Below, one piece after another: positions 26,106-36,388 of a stretch of DNA of 64,000 nucleotides. The position numbers and the translations under genes are program-made. Location: positions 434,001-498,000 of the forward strand of contig NZ_BMUG01000004.1 in assembly GCF_014650075.1 (NCBI RefSeq), given 5' to 3'. The notes below the pieces were generated by a model. That model was not told the origin of the DNA. It was given only the letters and a program-made list of their open reading frames with translations, and did no database searches. Source of the stretch: Streptomyces microflavus (GTDB lineage: Bacteria > Actinomycetota > Actinomycetes > Streptomycetales > Streptomycetaceae). Position 1 is the stretch's first letter, and each line of letters opens with the position of its first letter.

Positions 26106-27713
26106 ATGACCACCAAGGCCAACGCCACCGACGACAGTTTCCATGTCTTCGACACCACACTGCGCGACGGTGCTCAGCGTGAGGGCATCAACCTGACGGT
26201 CGCCGACAAGCTGACCATCGCCCGGCACCTGGACACCTTCGGTGTCGGGTACATCGAGGGCGGCTGGCCGGGTGCCAACCCGCGCGACACGGAGTTCTTC
26301 GCCCGGGCCCAGCAGGAGATCGAGTTCGAGAACGCCCAGCTCGTGGCGTTCGGCGCGACCCGCAGGGCCGGTGGCAGGGCGGCCGAGGACCCCCAGGTGC
26401 AGGCGCTCCTGAACTCCGGCGCCCCGGTGATCACGCTGGTCGCCAAGGCGCACGACCGCCATGTCGAGCTGGCCCTGCGCACCACCCTGGAGGAGAACCT
26501 GGAGATGGTCCGCGACACCGTCTCCCACCTGCGGGAACAAGGGCGCAGGGTCTTCGTGGACTGCGAGCACTTCTTCGACGGCTACCGGGCGAACGCCGAG
26601 TACGCCAAGTCCGTGGTCCGTACCGCGTACGAGGCGGGCGCCGAGGTCGTCATCCTCTGCGACACCAACGGCGGCATGCTCCCCGCACAGATCCAGGCCG
26701 TCGTCTCCACCGTCATCGCCGACACCGGCGCCCGGCTCGGCATCCACGCCCAGGACGACACCGGATGTGCGGTCGCGAACACCCTGGCCGCCGTGGACGC
26801 CGGCGCCACCCACGTCCAGTGCACGGCCAACGGCTACGGCGAGCGGGTGGGCAACGCCAACCTCTTCCCGGTGGTCGCCGCCCTGGAGCTGAAGTACGGC
26901 ATGAAGGTGCTCCCCGAGGGCGCCCTCGCCGAGATGACCCGGATCTCGCACGCCATCGCCGAGGTCGTCAACCTCACCCCCTCCACCCACCAGCCGTACG
27001 TGGGTGTCTCGGCCTTCGCCCACAAGGCCGGGCTGCACGCCTCGGCCATCAAGGTCGACCCCGACCTGTACCAGCACATCGACCCTGAGCTGGTCGGCAA
27101 CACCATGCGGATGCTGGTCTCCGACATGGCGGGCCGCGCCTCCATCGAGCTGAAGGGCAAGGAGCTCGGCGTCGACCTCGGCGACGACCGCGCCCTGGTC
27201 GGCCGGGTCGTGGAGCGGGTCAAGGAGCGCGAACTCCAGGGCTACACCTACGAGGCCGCCGACGCCTCCTTCGAACTCCTGCTGCGCGGCGAGGTGGAGG
27301 GCCGGGCCCGGCGCTACTTCCGTACGGAGTCCTGGCGGGCGATCGTCGAGGACCGCCCCGACGGCACCCACGCCAACGAGGCCACCGTGAAGCTCTGGGC
27401 CAAGGGGGAGCGGATCGTTGCTACTGCTGAGGGCAACGGCCCGGTCAACGCGCTGGACCGCGCGCTGCGCGTCGCCCTGGAGCGGATCTACCCGCAGCTC
27501 GCCAAGCTGGAGCTGGTCGACTACAAGGTCCGCATCCTGGAGGGCCGCACGGGCACCGAGTCCACCACCCGGGTACTGATCACCACGGGCGACGGCGACG
27601 CCGACTGGGCCACCGTCGGGGTCGCCGAGAACGTCATCGCCGCGTCCTGGCAGGCGCTGGAGGACGCGTACACCTACGGTCTCCTGCGCGCGGGTGTGGA
27701 GCCCACGGAGTAG
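26106..27713 (+). CDS. cimA: (R)-citramalate synthase
   Basis: Condenses pyruvate with acetyl-CoA to citramalate, the entry to threonine-independent 2-oxobutanoate and isoleucine synthesis. The 535-residue protein has a DRE-TIM barrel (FHVFDTTLRDGAQREGINLT, GYIEGGWPGANPRDTEFF, HAQDDTGCAVANTLAAVDAG, GYGERVGNANL with metal ligands), then FAHKAGLHASAI, and a C-terminal LeuA allosteric domain (about residues 370-535) that usually binds the end product isoleucine. It is distinguished from LeuA and homocitrate synthase by the V-F-D-T-T-L-R-D-G-A-Q start and the E-G-G-W-P-G-A-N-P motif. CAGGAG precedes the ATG. Located behind the leader-peptide attenuator, and followed by an 18-bp perfect terminator stem. 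Confidence 0.93.
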   Translation: MTTKANATDDSFHVFDTTLRDGAQREGINLTVADKLTIARHLDTFGVGYIEGGWPGANPRDTEFFARAQQEIEFENAQLVAFGATRRAGGRAAEDPQVQALLNSGAPVITLVAKAHDRHVELALRTTLEENLEMVRDTVSHLREQGRRVFVDCEHFFDGYRANAEYAKSVVRTAYEAGAEVVILCDTNGGMLPAQIQAVVSTVIADTGARLGIHAQDDTGCAVANTLAAVDAGATHVQCTANGYGERVGNANLFPVVAALELKYGMKVLPEGALAEMTRISHAIAEVVNLTPSTHQPYVGVSAFAHKAGLHASAIKVDPDLYQHIDPELVGNTMRMLVSDMAGRASIELKGKELGVDLGDDRALVGRVVERVKERELQGYTYEAADASFELLLRGEVEGRARRYFRTESWRAIVEDRPDGTHANEATVKLWAKGERIVATAEGNGPVNALDRALRVALERIYPQLAKLELVDYKVRILEGRTGTESTTRVLITTGDGDADWATVGVAENVIAASWQALEDAYTYGLLRAGVEPTE

Positions 27714-27740
27714 CGCCCCCCGGTCCGCCCACAAGAGGCC

Positions 27741-27782
27741 CATGAGAGCCGCCGCCCCCACCCCGGGGCGGCGGCTCTCATG
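27741..27782 (+). terminator. Terminator after cimA
   Basis: A perfect 18-bp stem, CATGAGAGCCGCCGCCCC (27741-27758) with its complement (27765-27782), and a six-base loop. A very stable structure that insulates the LacI/ABC locus from cimA. Confidence 0.8.
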
Positions 27783-27855
27783 CGTTCAAGAGGTGAACGC
27801 ACAACGCGCCCTGCCTGGTCAGCAGATGGGTCCGGACCAATCTCGGTGTGAAGTA

Positions 27856-27884
27856 TTGACGCCCCTGTGTCGGCGGGGTTAACT
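27856..27884 (+). promoter_or_regulatory. Candidate promoter of the LacI/ABC operon
   Basis: TTGACG (27856-27861) and TTAACT (27879-27884) are separated by 17 bases, close to the vegetative consensus. The start point would fall near 27891, directly next to the large palindrome at 27897-27924. The LacI gene starts at 28004, leaving a leader of about 110 bases. Confidence 0.5.
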
Positions 27885-27896
27885 CCTGCCGCAACG

Positions 27897-27924
27897 CCGG
27901 TACCGGTTCCGGAACCGGTACCGG
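27897..27924. promoter_or_regulatory. Perfect 28-bp palindrome, likely LacI operator
   Basis: The 28 bases centred on TTCCGGAA are fully self-complementary and built from nested CCGGTACCGG blocks. It lies 12 bases downstream of the predicted -10, a classic position for a repressor, and upstream of a LacI-family gene. LacI-family operators usually have a central CG and a length of 14-20 bp; this is longer, so the regulator may bind a core or two overlapping sites. Confidence 0.6.
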
Positions 27925-28003
27925 ACGTGTCTCCCGGTATGTGTTCCGCAGCCCTGCCCCAGCCCTGCTCAGCCTGCCCCTGCCTGGTCCAACGGAGGCC
28001 CAG

Positions 28004-28978
28004 ATGCGCGTCACCATCGCCGATGTCGCCCGTGAGGCCGGCGTCAGCAAGACGACCGTGTCCCGGGTCATCAACACCAAGGGCGAGGTGGACGGTTCCA
28101 CCGCCGCCCGCGTTCGTGAAGTGATCGCACAGCTCGGCTATGTGCCCAGCTCCGGAGCCGTGGGCCTGGCCCGCGGCTCCAGCCGTACCGTCGGCATGCT
28201 GGTCCCCTCGCTGACCTGGCCGTGGATGGGCGAACTGCTCCAGGGCGTCGTCGACACCGTCGAGGCCGCCGACTACGGGCTGCTGCTGTTCACCTGCAAC
28301 CGGGGCGCCGAGTCCGTCCAGCGCTTCACCACCCAGGTGTCGGCGCGCGCCTTCGACGGGCTCGTCGTCGTGGAGCCGGAGAACACCCTCAGCCACCTCA
28401 CCACCCTGCACCGCGACGGCCTGCCGATCGTGCTCATCGACGACCGCGGCCACCACCCCGAATTCCCCTCCGTCGTGACCACCAACCACGAGGGAGGAGC
28501 GTCGGCGGCCCGCCACCTGCTCGCCGCCGGACGCTCCAGGCCCGTCGTCCTCACCGGCCCCCAGCACTTCGGCTGCGTACGGGACCGGCTCGGCGGATTC
28601 CGCTCGGTCCTGCCCGAAGTGCGCGTCGTCGAGGGGGACTTCACCGAACTCGGCGGCCGCCTCGCCATGGAGCGGCTGCTCGCCGAGGGCGTCGGCTTCG
28701 ACTCGGTCTTCGCGCACAACGACATCAGCGCGGCCGGCGTGCTGCGGGCCCTGCGCGCCGCCGGACGCCGGGTCCCGGACGACATCGCGGTCGTCGGCTT
28801 CGACGACATCCCGATGGCCGAACACACCGAACCGCCCCTCACCACCGTGCGCCAGCCCACCCGCCGGATGGGTGAGACGGCGGCCCGGATGCTGCTCTCC
28901 CACCTCGGCGGCACGCCCGTACCGGACGGCCCGGCCGTGCTGCCCACCGAACTGGTCGTGCGCCACTCGGCGCCGTGA
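28004..28978 (+). CDS. LacI-family transcriptional regulator (CebR-like)
   Basis: A 324-residue repressor. The N-terminal HTH VTIADVAREAGVSKTTVSRV then INTKGEVDGSTAARVREVIA is textbook LacI (residues 3-45). The sugar-binding domain follows with VGMLVPSLTWPWMGELLQGV, FDGLVVVEPE, HEGGASAARHLLAAG, and IAVVGFDDIPMAEHTEPPLT. The gene order (LacI, sugar ABC genes, beta-glucosidase) resembles the cellobiose regulator CebR with its targets. The ATG is preceded by ACGGAGG. The binding-protein gene follows after 86 bases without a terminator, so the regulator probably heads and represses its own operon through the upstream palindrome. The inducer is presumably a beta-linked oligosaccharide. Confidence 0.93.
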   Translation: MRVTIADVAREAGVSKTTVSRVINTKGEVDGSTAARVREVIAQLGYVPSSGAVGLARGSSRTVGMLVPSLTWPWMGELLQGVVDTVEAADYGLLLFTCNRGAESVQRFTTQVSARAFDGLVVVEPENTLSHLTTLHRDGLPIVLIDDRGHHPEFPSVVTTNHEGGASAARHLLAAGRSRPVVLTGPQHFGCVRDRLGGFRSVLPEVRVVEGDFTELGGRLAMERLLAEGVGFDSVFAHNDISAAGVLRALRAAGRRVPDDIAVVGFDDIPMAEHTEPPLTTVRQPTRRMGETAARMLLSHLGGTPVPDGPAVLPTELVVRHSAP

Positions 28979-29064
28979 CGGACCCGGCCGCCCGGCCGCG
29001 CCCCGCTTCGCCCCCTTCCGCCCGCCGGATCGCCCCGACCCGGCAGCCCTTTCCTGGAGTCGCC

Positions 29065-30741
29065 ATGTCCGTACGCCGTCGCACCACGCTCAGAGCGGTC
29101 GCCGCAGCCACCGTCGTGATCGCTCTCGCCGCCGGCTGCTCGAACGCCAACTCGGGTGCCAACAAGGGCGGGGCCTCCGCCGCCGGCGTGCTGACCCTCG
29201 GCAAGCCGGACGGACCTCAGACCAACAACAGCAACCCGTTCCTCAACACCTCGGCGGGCGCCACCCTCGGCTACCGGTACATGATCTACGAGCCGCTGGC
29301 CATGACGAACATGATCAAGCCCACGGACAAGGCGGACCCCTGGCTCGCCACCGACTGGGAGTGGGAGGGCAACTTCACCAAGGTCACCTTCACCCTGGAC
29401 GAGCGGGCGAAGTGGGCCGACGGCAAGCCCCTGACGGCGGCCGACGTGGAGTACACCTTCAACCTCCTGAAGAAGCACCCGGCGCTCAACGGCAACGGGA
29501 TCCCCTTCGACGGGATCGCGGTCGAGGACGGGAAGGTCGTCCTGACCTTCAAGGAGTCCCAATTCGTCAACCAGAACAAGATCATCCAGACCTTCATCGT
29601 GCCCAAGCACATCTGGGAGAAGGTCGAGAACCCGGAGACCTGGCCCAACCGCACGCCCGTCGGCTCCGGCCCGTACAAGCTGAAGACGTTCACCCCGCAG
29701 ACCACCACCCTGACCGCCACGCCGACCTACTGGAACGGCAGGACCAAGGTCAAGGAGCTGCGCTACACCGCGTACAACGACAACAGCGCCGCCACCACCG
29801 CGCTGGCCACCGGCAAGGTCGAGTGGTCCTTCGTCTTCATGCCGAACCACAAGCAGCTCTTCATCGACAAGGACCCCAAGAACCACAAGCTGTGGTTCCC
29901 CTCCGGCCTCGGTATCCACGGCCTCTGGTTCAACACCGCCCGCAAGCCCTTCGACAACCCGGCGTTGCGCAAGGCGATGGCGATGGTCGTCGACCGCAAG
30001 GCCATCCACATCCAGGCCCAGGCCACGCTCTACCCGGAGATCACCAACCCCACCGGCATCCCGCTCCCCGCCGGTGAGCCCTTCCTGGCCCCCGAGTACC
30101 AGAGCGCCAACACCGCGCCCGATGTCGCCGGAGCGAAGAAGCTGCTCGACGAGGCCGGCTTCAAGCTCAGCGGCGGCGTGCTCAAGGACCCGTCCGGCAA
30201 GCCGGTGACGCTCACCTTCACCGACCCGGCCGGCTGGAACGACTACATCACCGGGCTGGCGATCATCAAGGACAACATCAAGCAGCTCGGCATCGAGGCC
30301 AAGGTCAAGACCCAGACCGCCGAGGCGTGGGGCGTGGACGTGGCCAACGGCAACTTCGACGCCACCCTGCACTGGACCAACAGCGGTGCCACCCCGTACG
30401 ACATGTACCAGAACATCATGGACGGCGCGATCCTCCAGCCCATCGGCAAGAGCTCGCAGACGGGCAACTTCGGCCGCTTCAAGAACGACGAGGCCACCGC
30501 CGCCCTGAAGGAGTACGCCAACGCCAAGGACGAGGGGACCCGCACCAAGGCGCTGCACCTCCTCCAGAAGATCTTCGTCGAGCAGGCCCCGGTCATCCCG
30601 ACGGCCGCCGCGCCCATCGGCGCCGAGTACTCCACGAAGAACTGGATCGGCTGGCCCACCGAGGCCAACCCGTACGCCCCGCCGCAGCACACCCAGCCCA
30701 GCGCGCTGGAGATCGTGCTGAACCTCACGCCCGCCAAGTAA
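29065..30741 (+). CDS. Lipoprotein solute-binding protein of an Opp/Dpp-type ABC importer (SBP family 5)
   Basis: Extracytoplasmic substrate-binding lipoprotein, 558 residues. The signal peptide ends in the lipobox LAAGC at about residues 22-26. The mature protein carries family-5 features: [80 protein letters not shown] and [12 protein letters not shown]. Family 5 binds peptides, nickel or oligosaccharides; the linked glycosidases and LacI regulator argue for beta-gluco-oligosaccharides. TGGAG precedes the ATG. First transport gene of an operon with two ATPases and two permeases. Confidence 0.93.
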   Translation: MSVRRRTTLRAVAAATVVIALAAGCSNANSGANKGGASAAGVLTLGKPDGPQTNNSNPFLNTSAGATLGYRYMIYEPLAMTNMIKPTDKADPWLATDWEWEGNFTKVTFTLDERAKWADGKPLTAADVEYTFNLLKKHPALNGNGIPFDGIAVEDGKVVLTFKESQFVNQNKIIQTFIVPKHIWEKVENPETWPNRTPVGSGPYKLKTFTPQTTTLTATPTYWNGRTKVKELRYTAYNDNSAATTALATGKVEWSFVFMPNHKQLFIDKDPKNHKLWFPSGLGIHGLWFNTARKPFDNPALRKAMAMVVDRKAIHIQAQATLYPEITNPTGIPLPAGEPFLAPEYQSANTAPDVAGAKKLLDEAGFKLSGGVLKDPSGKPVTLTFTDPAGWNDYITGLAIIKDNIKQLGIEAKVKTQTAEAWGVDVANGNFDATLHWTNSGATPYDMYQNIMDGAILQPIGKSSQTGNFGRFKNDEATAALKEYANAKDEGTRTKALHLLQKIFVEQAPVIPTAAAPIGAEYSTKNWIGWPTEANPYAPPQHTQPSALEIVLNLTPAK

Positions 30742-30760
30742 GTACGGGGAAGAACCGGCC

Positions 30761-31834
30761 ATGACCACCGATCAGTCCGAGACCGTGCGCACCGGCACCG
30801 ATGTGGTGCTGGAGGCGCGCGGGGTCACCAAGCACTTTCCCCTGCGCCGCACCGCGCGCGACCTGTTCGCCCGCAAGCGCCGCAGCGTCCACGCCGTCGA
30901 CGACGTCTCGCTCCAGCTCAGGCGCGGCACCGTCACGGCCCTGGTGGGGGAGTCCGGCTCGGGCAAGTCCACCGTCGCCCGCCTGCTCGCCCAGCTCTAC
31001 CCGCTCACCTCGGGCGAGATACGGCTGGGCGGCACGCCGGTGAAGGCCGGTCGTGGCCGGTCCTTCCGCCGCTACGTACGCCGGGTCCAGCTGATCTTCC
31101 AGGACCCGTTCGCCTCGCTGAACCCGGTGCACACCGTGCGCTACCACCTGACCCGCGCCCTGAAGATCCACGACCGGGCGGGCAACGGCGACAAGGAGCT
31201 GGAACAGGCCCTGGCCGATCTGCTGAACCGGGTCCAGCTCACTCCGCCGCAGCAGTTCCTGGACAAGTTCCCGCACGAGCTCTCCGGCGGGCAGCGCCAG
31301 CGCGTCGCCATCGCCCGCGCGCTCGGCGCCGACCCGCAGGTCCTTCTGGCCGACGAGCCGGTCTCGATGCTCGACGTGTCGATCCGGCTCGGCGTCCTCA
31401 ACCTGCTGCGGGACCTGAAGGAGCGCCTGCACCTGGCGATCCTCTACATCACCCACGACATCGCCTCCGCCCGCTACTTCGCCGACACCACCCTGGTGAT
31501 GTACGCGGGGAGGATCGTCGAGGGCGGTGACAGCGAGACCGTCACCCAGCGCCCCGCCCACCCCTACACCCAGCTCCTCATCGCCTCCGCGCCCGACCCC
31601 GACCGGATCGTCGCCCAGGAGGAACAGGAGGAGACCGGCACCGGCGAGCCACCCTCCCTCATCGCCCCGCCGGCCGGCTGCCGCTTCCACCCCCGCTGCC
31701 CGAAGGCCATGGAGCGCTGCCGCACCGAACTCCCGCCGCGCTTCGACCTGGCGGACGGACAGTGGGCGGCCTGCTGGCTCTACGAGGGCACGAACGTGAA
31801 CACGGCCACGGCAGCCAAGGAGGCCTCCCGGTGA
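30761..31834 (+). CDS. ABC transporter ATP-binding protein (DppF/OppF type)
   Basis: A 357-residue cytoplasmic ATPase of the importer. Walker A is GESGSGKST (about residues 63-71), the Q-loop region [16 protein letters not shown], the signature [15 protein letters not shown], Walker [15 protein letters not shown] and the H-loop YITHDIASA. The C-terminal oligopeptide-transporter extension contains the cysteine pattern [15 protein letters not shown], which may bind an iron-sulfur cluster in this subfamily. Its stop overlaps the first permease start by four bases (GTGA), showing translational coupling. In most Opp operons the ATPases follow the permeases; here one precedes them. Confidence 0.93.
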   Translation: MTTDQSETVRTGTDVVLEARGVTKHFPLRRTARDLFARKRRSVHAVDDVSLQLRRGTVTALVGESGSGKSTVARLLAQLYPLTSGEIRLGGTPVKAGRGRSFRRYVRRVQLIFQDPFASLNPVHTVRYHLTRALKIHDRAGNGDKELEQALADLLNRVQLTPPQQFLDKFPHELSGGQRQRVAIARALGADPQVLLADEPVSMLDVSIRLGVLNLLRDLKERLHLAILYITHDIASARYFADTTLVMYAGRIVEGGDSETVTQRPAHPYTQLLIASAPDPDRIVAQEEQEETGTGEPPSLIAPPAGCRFHPRCPKAMERCRTELPPRFDLADGQWAACWLYEGTNVNTATAAKEASR

Positions 31835-32811
31835 AGTACCTCCTCCAACGGCTCGCGTTCTACGCCGTCACCGCCTGGGCCGCCATCACCATCAACTTCC
31901 TCATCCCACGCCTGATGCCCGGCGACCCCGTCCAGGCGCTGCTCAGCCGCTACCAGGGCCAGCTCGACACCAAGGCCATCGACTCCCTCAAGGCCCTCTT
32001 CGGCCTCGACGAGCAGCAGTCGCTCTGGCAGCAGTACACCGACTACTGGGCCCACCTCCTCGACGGCGACCTCGGCCTCTCCTTCACCTTCTTCCCGACC
32101 CCGGTCAGCGAGGTGATCGTCCAGTCCCTGCCGTGGACGCTCGCCCTGGTCGGCGTCACCACCCTGCTCAGCTTCGTCCTCGGCACCGGCATCGGCGTCT
32201 ACAGCGGCTGGAAGCGCGGCTCGTGGCTGGACGGACTGCTGCCTGTCACCACCTTCATCTCCTCCATCCCCTACTTCTGGCTCGGCCTCATCGCCATCGC
32301 CCTGTTCGCCGAGAAGTGGTCCCTCTTCCCGAACTCCGGCGGTTACGACAACAGCCTCGTCCCGGCCTTCGACTGGCCGTTCATCTCCAGCGCGCTCTAC
32401 CACGCGTTCCTCCCCGGCGTGACGATCGTGCTCTCCGCCGTGGCCGGCTGGATCCTCGGCATGCGGAACATGATGGTCACCGTCTCCTCCGAGGACTACG
32501 TGATGGTCGCGCAGGCCAAGGGGCTCTCCGAGCGGCGCGTCATGTTCGGCTACGCGGCCCGCAACGCGGTCCTCCCCAACATCTCCGGCTTCGCCCTCTC
32601 CCTGGGCTTCATCGTCGGCGGCACACTGCTGGTCGAGATGGTCTTCACCTACCCGGGCATCGGCTTCCAGCTGCTCCAGGCCGTCGGCGCCAAGGACTAC
32701 CCGCTGATGCAGGGCGTCTTCCTGATCATCACGCTCTCCGTCCTGGCAGCGAACCTGCTCGCCGACCTCGTCTACGCCGCCCTCGACCCCCGCACCCGGA
32801 AGGAGGCGTAG
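31831..32811 (+). CDS. ABC transporter permease (DppB/OppB type)
   Basis: A 326-residue integral membrane protein with the canonical N-terminal [20 protein letters not shown] helix, the [20 protein letters not shown] motif, about six transmembrane helices and the cytoplasmic EAA-type loop ([20 protein letters not shown] then [17 protein letters not shown]) that contacts the ATPases. The GTG start overlaps the stop of the ATPase gene. It forms the channel with the next permease. Confidence 0.93.
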   Translation: MKYLLQRLAFYAVTAWAAITINFLIPRLMPGDPVQALLSRYQGQLDTKAIDSLKALFGLDEQQSLWQQYTDYWAHLLDGDLGLSFTFFPTPVSEVIVQSLPWTLALVGVTTLLSFVLGTGIGVYSGWKRGSWLDGLLPVTTFISSIPYFWLGLIAIALFAEKWSLFPNSGGYDNSLVPAFDWPFISSALYHAFLPGVTIVLSAVAGWILGMRNMMVTVSSEDYVMVAQAKGLSERRVMFGYAARNAVLPNISGFALSLGFIVGGTLLVEMVFTYPGIGFQLLQAVGAKDYPLMQGVFLIITLSVLAANLLADLVYAALDPRTRKEA

Positions 32812-32816
32812 ACCTC

Positions 32817-33842
32817 GTGTCCATCACCGCCACCGATGTCGCCGTCCTGGACGGCGCGCCCGCACCCGAGGCTCCCACCCGCCGGGCCCGGCTCCGGTTC
32901 CTGCGCGGGGGCAAGACCCGTACCGGGCTGCTCATGCTCGCGTTCTTCGTCCTGCTGGCCGTCATCGGCCCGTGGATCGCCCCGTACGACCCCGATGCGA
33001 TGAGCGACCAGCTCCTCCGGCCCCCGTCCGGGGACCACTGGTTCGGCACCACCCACACCGGGCAGGACGTCTTCTCCCAGATCCTCGTCGGCACCCGGGG
33101 AGTACTGATCGTCGGGTTCGTCGCGGCGGTCATCGCCACCGTGCTCTCCGTCCTCATCGGGGTCACCGCCGGATTCATCGGCGGGGCCATCGACGAGATC
33201 CTCTCCGCGCTCGCCAACATCTTCCTGGTGCTGCCCGGCCTCCCGTTGATCATCATCGTCGCGAGCTTCGTCCCGGACACCGGCGACCTGCTCATCGCCT
33301 TCGCCATCGCCCTGACCTCCTGGGCCTGGGGATCACGCATCCTGCGTGCCCAGACGCTGTCGCTGCGCCGCCGCGACTACGTGGAGGCCGCCCGCGCCAC
33401 CGGCGAGTCGACCTGGCGGATCATCCTCTTCGAGATCATGCCGAACCTCACCGCCGTGATCGCATCCGGCTTCGTCGGCACGGTCATCTTCGCCGTCCTC
33501 ACCGAGATCACCCTCGCCTTCATCGGGGTTGCGGACATCTCGCACTGGAACTGGGGCACGGTCCTCTTCTGGGCCCAGTCCAACCAGGCCCTCGCCCAGG
33601 GAGCCTGGTGGTGGTTCGTCCCGGCCGGCCTCTGCATCGCCCTGCTGGGCACCGCGCTCGCCCTCATCAACTTCGGCATCGACGAGTTCGTCAACCCGCG
33701 GCTGCGCACCGCCACCGGCTCCTCCCGGAAGGTGAAGATGCGCGTCGGCTTCACCCCCGTCGCCCGCAAGCCCCTGGACGGAGACCACCGGTCCCTGAAC
33801 GGCGATCACCGCAAGCACAGCAGCAAGGAGCCGCGCACATGA
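32817..33842 (+). CDS. ABC transporter permease (DppC/OppC type)
   Basis: A 341-residue membrane protein. A cytoplasmic N-terminal segment of about 35 residues and the OppC_N helix TGLLMLAFFVLLAVIGPWIA are followed by PYDPDAMSDQLLRPPSGDHW and FGTTHTGQDVFSQILVGTRG. Further transmembrane helices and the EAA loop (RRDYVEAARATGESTWRIIL) come next. The C-terminal tail after the last helix is long and basic, ending in KHSSKEPRT. The GTG start is five bases after the previous stop. It overlaps the following ATPase gene by four bases (ATGA). Confidence 0.93.
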   Translation: MSITATDVAVLDGAPAPEAPTRRARLRFLRGGKTRTGLLMLAFFVLLAVIGPWIAPYDPDAMSDQLLRPPSGDHWFGTTHTGQDVFSQILVGTRGVLIVGFVAAVIATVLSVLIGVTAGFIGGAIDEILSALANIFLVLPGLPLIIIVASFVPDTGDLLIAFAIALTSWAWGSRILRAQTLSLRRRDYVEAARATGESTWRIILFEIMPNLTAVIASGFVGTVIFAVLTEITLAFIGVADISHWNWGTVLFWAQSNQALAQGAWWWFVPAGLCIALLGTALALINFGIDEFVNPRLRTATGSSRKVKMRVGFTPVARKPLDGDHRSLNGDHRKHSSKEPRT

Positions 33843-34834
33843 GCGCCGAGCCGGTCCTCACCATCAGCGGACTGAATGTCGATTACGGCACCGACGAGCG
33901 GGCCGTGCACGCCCTGCGGGACATCGACCTCACCCTCCACCGGGGCGAAGTCCTCGGCCTGGCAGGGGAGTCGGGGTCCGGGAAGTCGACCCTCGCCTAC
34001 GCCGTGACCCGGCTGCTCCAGCCGCCCGGGGTGATCACCGGGGGAGACGTCCACTACCACCGGCCGGGCGGCGACCGCCTCGACATCCTCTCGCTCTCCC
34101 CGGAGCAGCTGCGCGCCTTCCGCTGGCAGGAGCTGTCCATCGTGTTCCAGGGGGCGATGAACTCCCTCAACCCGGTGCACACCGTCCACAGCCAGCTCAC
34201 CGACGTCCTGAAGGCCCACCGCCCCGACCTGAAGAAGGCCCAACGCACCGACCGGGCGAAGGAGTTGCTCAGCCTCGTCGGGATCTCCGCCGACCGGCTG
34301 GCCGCCTACCCGCACCAGCTCTCCGGCGGAATGCGCCAGCGCGTGATGATCGCGATGGCGCTCGCCCTGGAACCCGAGATCGTCATCATGGACGAGCCGA
34401 CGACCGCGCTCGACGTCGTGATGCAGCGCCAGATCCTGCGGCGGCTCGTCCAGTTGAGGGAACAGCTCAACTTCTCGGTCGTGTTCATCACCCACGACAT
34501 CTCGCTCCTGATCGAATTCTCGGACCGGATCGCGATCATGTACGGGGGCCGCATCGTGGAGGAGGCGGGCGCGGCGGAGATCTACCGCGACCCCCGCCAC
34601 CCCTACAGCGACGGGCTGCTCCACTCCTTCCCCGCGCTCCACGGCCCGCGCCGCGAGCTGACCGGCATCCCCGGCTCGCCCCCGCACCTGTCCGCGATGC
34701 CCACCGGCTGCGCCTTCCACCCACGCTGCGGCAAGGCGTTCGAGCCGTGCGACGTACGGGTCCCGCTGCTGGCCGCCCCCGCCCAGTCGCCGGCCGACGA
34801 CCGCCGCACGGTCGCCTGCCACCTGCACGCCTGA
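33839..34834 (+). CDS. ABC transporter ATP-binding protein (DppD/OppD type)
   Basis: A 331-residue ATPase. Walker A is GESGSGKST (about residues 43-51), the Q-loop [18 protein letters not shown], the signature LSGGMRQRVMIAMAL, Walker B EIVIMDEPTTALDVV and the H-loop FITHDISLL. The C-terminal GCAFHPRCGKAFEPCDVR cysteine motif is typical of Opp-family ATPases. The ATG overlaps the permease stop. With the DppF-type subunit it makes a heterodimeric motor. The GH1 gene follows 43 bases downstream in the same orientation, so transport and intracellular hydrolysis are likely co-expressed. Confidence 0.93.
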   Translation: MSAEPVLTISGLNVDYGTDERAVHALRDIDLTLHRGEVLGLAGESGSGKSTLAYAVTRLLQPPGVITGGDVHYHRPGGDRLDILSLSPEQLRAFRWQELSIVFQGAMNSLNPVHTVHSQLTDVLKAHRPDLKKAQRTDRAKELLSLVGISADRLAAYPHQLSGGMRQRVMIAMALALEPEIVIMDEPTTALDVVMQRQILRRLVQLREQLNFSVVFITHDISLLIEFSDRIAIMYGGRIVEEAGAAEIYRDPRHPYSDGLLHSFPALHGPRRELTGIPGSPPHLSAMPTGCAFHPRCGKAFEPCDVRVPLLAAPAQSPADDRRTVACHLHA

Positions 34835-34877
34835 CCAGGCCCACCCGAACAGGCCCCTCCCTACGTACGGAGACCGG

Positions 34878-36308
<1,431 letters not shown>

Positions 36309-36373
36309 CACGCCGCCCCCGACTCGCCGACACGTTCGGAAACCCCGGAAACCCCGGAAACCCGCACCCGAGA

Positions 36374-36387
36374 AGAGAGCGCTCCCA
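36374..36387. promoter_or_regulatory. CebR-type operator overlapping the GH3 leader
   Basis: AGAGAGCGCTCCCA matches 12 of 14 positions of the Streptomyces CebR box TGGGAGCGCTCCCA and has the palindromic core GAGCGCTC. It ends one base before the GH3 ATG (36389), so a bound LacI-type repressor would block transcription or initiation. The locus' own LacI regulator, or a separate CebR, could use it. Confidence 0.6.
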
Positions 36388-36388
36388 A

